Assembly: GCA_008360955.1 (NCBI GenBank)
Contig: LUCM01004270.1
Location: 162,831-226,830 of the forward strand
DNA from: Fasciolopsis buskii
Lineage: Eukaryota; Platyhelminthes; Trematoda; Plagiorchiida; Fasciolidae
Direction of reading: 5' to 3'
Length of the DNA: 64,000 nt
The notes under the pieces were generated by a model, which did no database searches, had not been told where the DNA came from, and saw only the letters and a list, made by a program, of their open reading frames with translations. Positions 61,695 through 64,000 of this stretch are shown one piece after another. Positions within the stretch are counted from its first letter, which is position 1. Every line of letters starts with the position of its first letter. Made by a program: the position numbers and the translations under genes.

Positions 61695-62830
61695 GTAAAA
61701 TCGTAGTAGATTTATCGATGGGAGAACAGAATCATCCTCCATATCAGATGCAGTTTGTAACTGATCTAATAGGGTCATTTTACAAATGTTGCCCCCAGGA
61801 AGACTCAACGTTAACGACAATTTCAAGAAGGGAACTCGGTAAAATATCTTTTTGCTAGCCAAATCTCTCACTATTTGGTCTATGACCACCGAAATCATCT
61901 CATCTAGCCCAGTATGTTGTCCCGCCAAGCCCTTATCGTTCTCAGCTACTAGAACTGACCTTATTCTTGAAAAAATGCATAGGAAACGCCAGCACTAGGC
62001 CACCTTGAGCGGGGGTTTCATAGTCCTTACCTGGTGAAATATTACCTTGAAAATGCTTGATTTTCACAACAGCTTACAGTTTTCTTCGTAACAATACTAC
62101 CACCTCGAATTTTGGTATTATACTTAATAAACCTGAATTCATTCTCATATTTGTTGACTGGTATTCGCGAGAGGTATGTTGAAAACCCGTTCCCCATGAC
62201 AAATAAATCCACACTTAAAGTGAACTGAGAAGTCACGAAATCTATCTTGTCTAATTGCCGATTAGACGATGCTAGACAAGTTGTAGGAAATTAACAGAAG
62301 CAGAACGATTGTGAATAACAAAATTCGACGAACCGTAAGAAAATATTGCCAACACGTTTTCCAATGGCTTGATGGTCAAAAAAATCCTCAAATATCCATC
62401 AATTTTAAAATCAGTTGAATGTTGTTCAGTTTCGTTTTTTCGAGCTCTTAGCTGTAGAAAGCAATTTCGCCAAAATACTTGTCCTCCTCTGGGTGACCTC
62501 GTTAACGGACAATATTCGCTTTACTTGTAACTTAGTGGTAGTTAGACATCTCGAAAATATTTGTGTGAATTGACAAATACGACTGAACAGCTTCACTAGT
62601 GCAATCACCTAGATTGGATTAAAAGCCGAATGACAACCAATTTTCGACACAGTTTTAAAGACAGATTGGCGATGCGTGCCTTCCAGCACAGGATTCTGTT
62701 TTTCTATAGTATGATTGTGGCGTGAGTGTAGCGGGGGCCACATATCTCCTAGCTTATATTTTACTTAATTACATTTCCAAAATTATTCACTTTTGGAGTC
62801 ATTGCTCAATTGTTCAGTGAGAATCTATGA
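61695..62830. other. non-coding stretch
   Basis: No supported feature. Frames of about 60-80 codons occur on the minus strand without splice support. Confidence 0.4.
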
Positions 62831-62837
62831 CGGCAAT

Positions 62838-62945
62838 GCACAGCTATTCTAGCTGTTTCAGTGCACGCCCAGTACTCCCGAACTTGGAATTGTACTCAAG
62901 ACAATGGATTACGAGCCACTGAGCAACCGAGCAGGTTTTTAACGG
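62838..62945 (-). mobile_element. tRNA-headed SINE-like element, degraded
   Basis: On the minus strand the element begins CTGCTCGGTTGCTCAGTGG, a good A box in a tRNA-like setting, and continues to AAGTTCGGGAGT, a decayed B box. The translation reads CSVAQWL, a peptide I remember as common in liver-fluke gene predictions derived from such repeats. Downstream in minus sense is a perfect 7-bp hairpin (ACAGCTA, loop, TAGCTGT; 62840-62856 on the plus strand). The anticodon region does not fold, so a functional tRNA is excluded. Confidence 0.5.
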
Positions 62946-64000
62946 TTTGGTGAATGAAGACACCGCATGATGAATAACTACGCAAACCATAAATCTCCCA
63001 CCACTAATGCCGATCGAGGATATACCGAGTAACATGGAATTTCACGCAGAAAGTTGGCAAACATTTCATTTCTGGAGAACCCTTACTTGAAAAGCATCTG
63101 ACTTTCAGACATGAAACCTCCAGCACTTGACTAAAAGTAAAATAACCTATCCTAACTTTCAAAGATTGGTATGATTCGGCTGAGGAGTTCATCATGAACA
63201 GCTGAATTTCTGACATAGCACAGTAGTCTCAAAACGTTACGGTGAATGACATCATGTCATAGTTAAATTAAGTGAAAGTTCTATGCTTCTGTTTCTTTAT
63301 TAGTTGCTTACCAAAGCTTTCGACCATAGCAGACTTGCATAGCATCGCGTACCAATCGGGATTACGCAACGCAACGACCAGCATATAAAGAATTACTGCA
63401 ACCTCTCAAAGAGAACTGCTTCATGTGGGTAACTTAATCATGAATCGCAAGTGGCCTATGCAGTTAAATTTTGTTACTCTTTACACATACAGCTTCGTCT
63501 ATACGAGACACATCTGCGTTACAGTGTCATCACGGAAGGCCTTACAGTTTGTGCACATGATTAGCAGTCCACAGTTAAGCGCTTGAATCACGATGACCAT
63601 TGGCCGAATTCACCTTTACTTCACAGATGATCTCATTAGTTCGTGATCATTCTTCCTCACCCTCTCCGAAAGTTCTTACAGATTCCATTTTACCGGAAAT
63701 GTGAAATGATTCATGCGGATGGGTTTATCGAATGTTAATTATTGCAAACTCTCTGATCAATATTGGAGACAACCCAATTCTCTATTTTACTCCCGTGCAT
63801 ACGCCTTTCATCTAAACGGTTCCCGGCTTTAGAGTGATAATTCGGTGTCACCCGACGAGGCATTCGTAAATTTTGGGATAGGTTGAAAGCCTCATCCTGC
63901 CAGTTTGACAGATCATATAAACCTGACGAAAAAGAGATTGATGACCCGATTCCGGATGGCGGAGTGTGAGATTATCCTAATCTTTTCCTACCATCGAAAT
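62946..64000. other. non-coding stretch, nothing recognised
   Basis: Frames are short and there are no repeats, RNA genes or transposon motifs that I can identify. Confidence 0.45.

Noticed and set aside
1..64000. CRISPR array, rRNA operon, prophage or bacterial operon
   Set aside because: No regularly spaced repeats, no long contiguous frames and no ribosome-binding pattern; composition and splice-like structure are eukaryotic.

Overview
The window looks like AT-rich nuclear DNA of a digenean fluke (trematode flatworm). No bacterial-style operon, long open frame, rRNA or CRISPR array is visible. The phylum call rests on two things. Decayed copies of an RTE-type LINE sit at about 2.6, 36.2 and 37.0 kb; the 36.2 kb copy still spells the fluke-RTE peptides ENQAG and YIDQIFTLRQILE. 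tRNA-headed SINE-like fragments sit at 60.7 and 62.9 kb; the second reads CSVAQWL, a peptide I remember as frequent in translated liver-fluke repeats. I cannot name the species.

Layout: 0-6.9 kb is non-coding with one LINE scrap. 6.9-7.9 kb (+) holds an exon-like frame and an interrupted frame that reads like beta-propeller blades. 17.9-18.6 kb (+) is a GC-richer, broken coding block. 22-25 kb has weak exon-like pieces. 29.6-38.9 kb has a series of minus-strand exon candidates, with one plus-strand candidate at 31.7 kb; the clearest is a 217-nt exon at 37.0-37.25 kb, and very short ones lie near 38.3-38.9 kb. Two oppositely oriented LINE scraps lie beside the 37 kb exon. 45.7-54.5 kb has a second minus-strand series in which six neighbouring candidates join in compatible intron phase. 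Inverted repeats lie at 46.05-46.28 and 57.33-57.71 kb.

None of the candidate exons resembles a protein I recognise. They were called from splice signals, open frames and phase, all of which can occur by chance, so most are low-confidence. Function and gene boundaries are not established; the two minus-strand series could be one large gene or two. The rest of the window is intron or intergenic DNA with short microsatellites.
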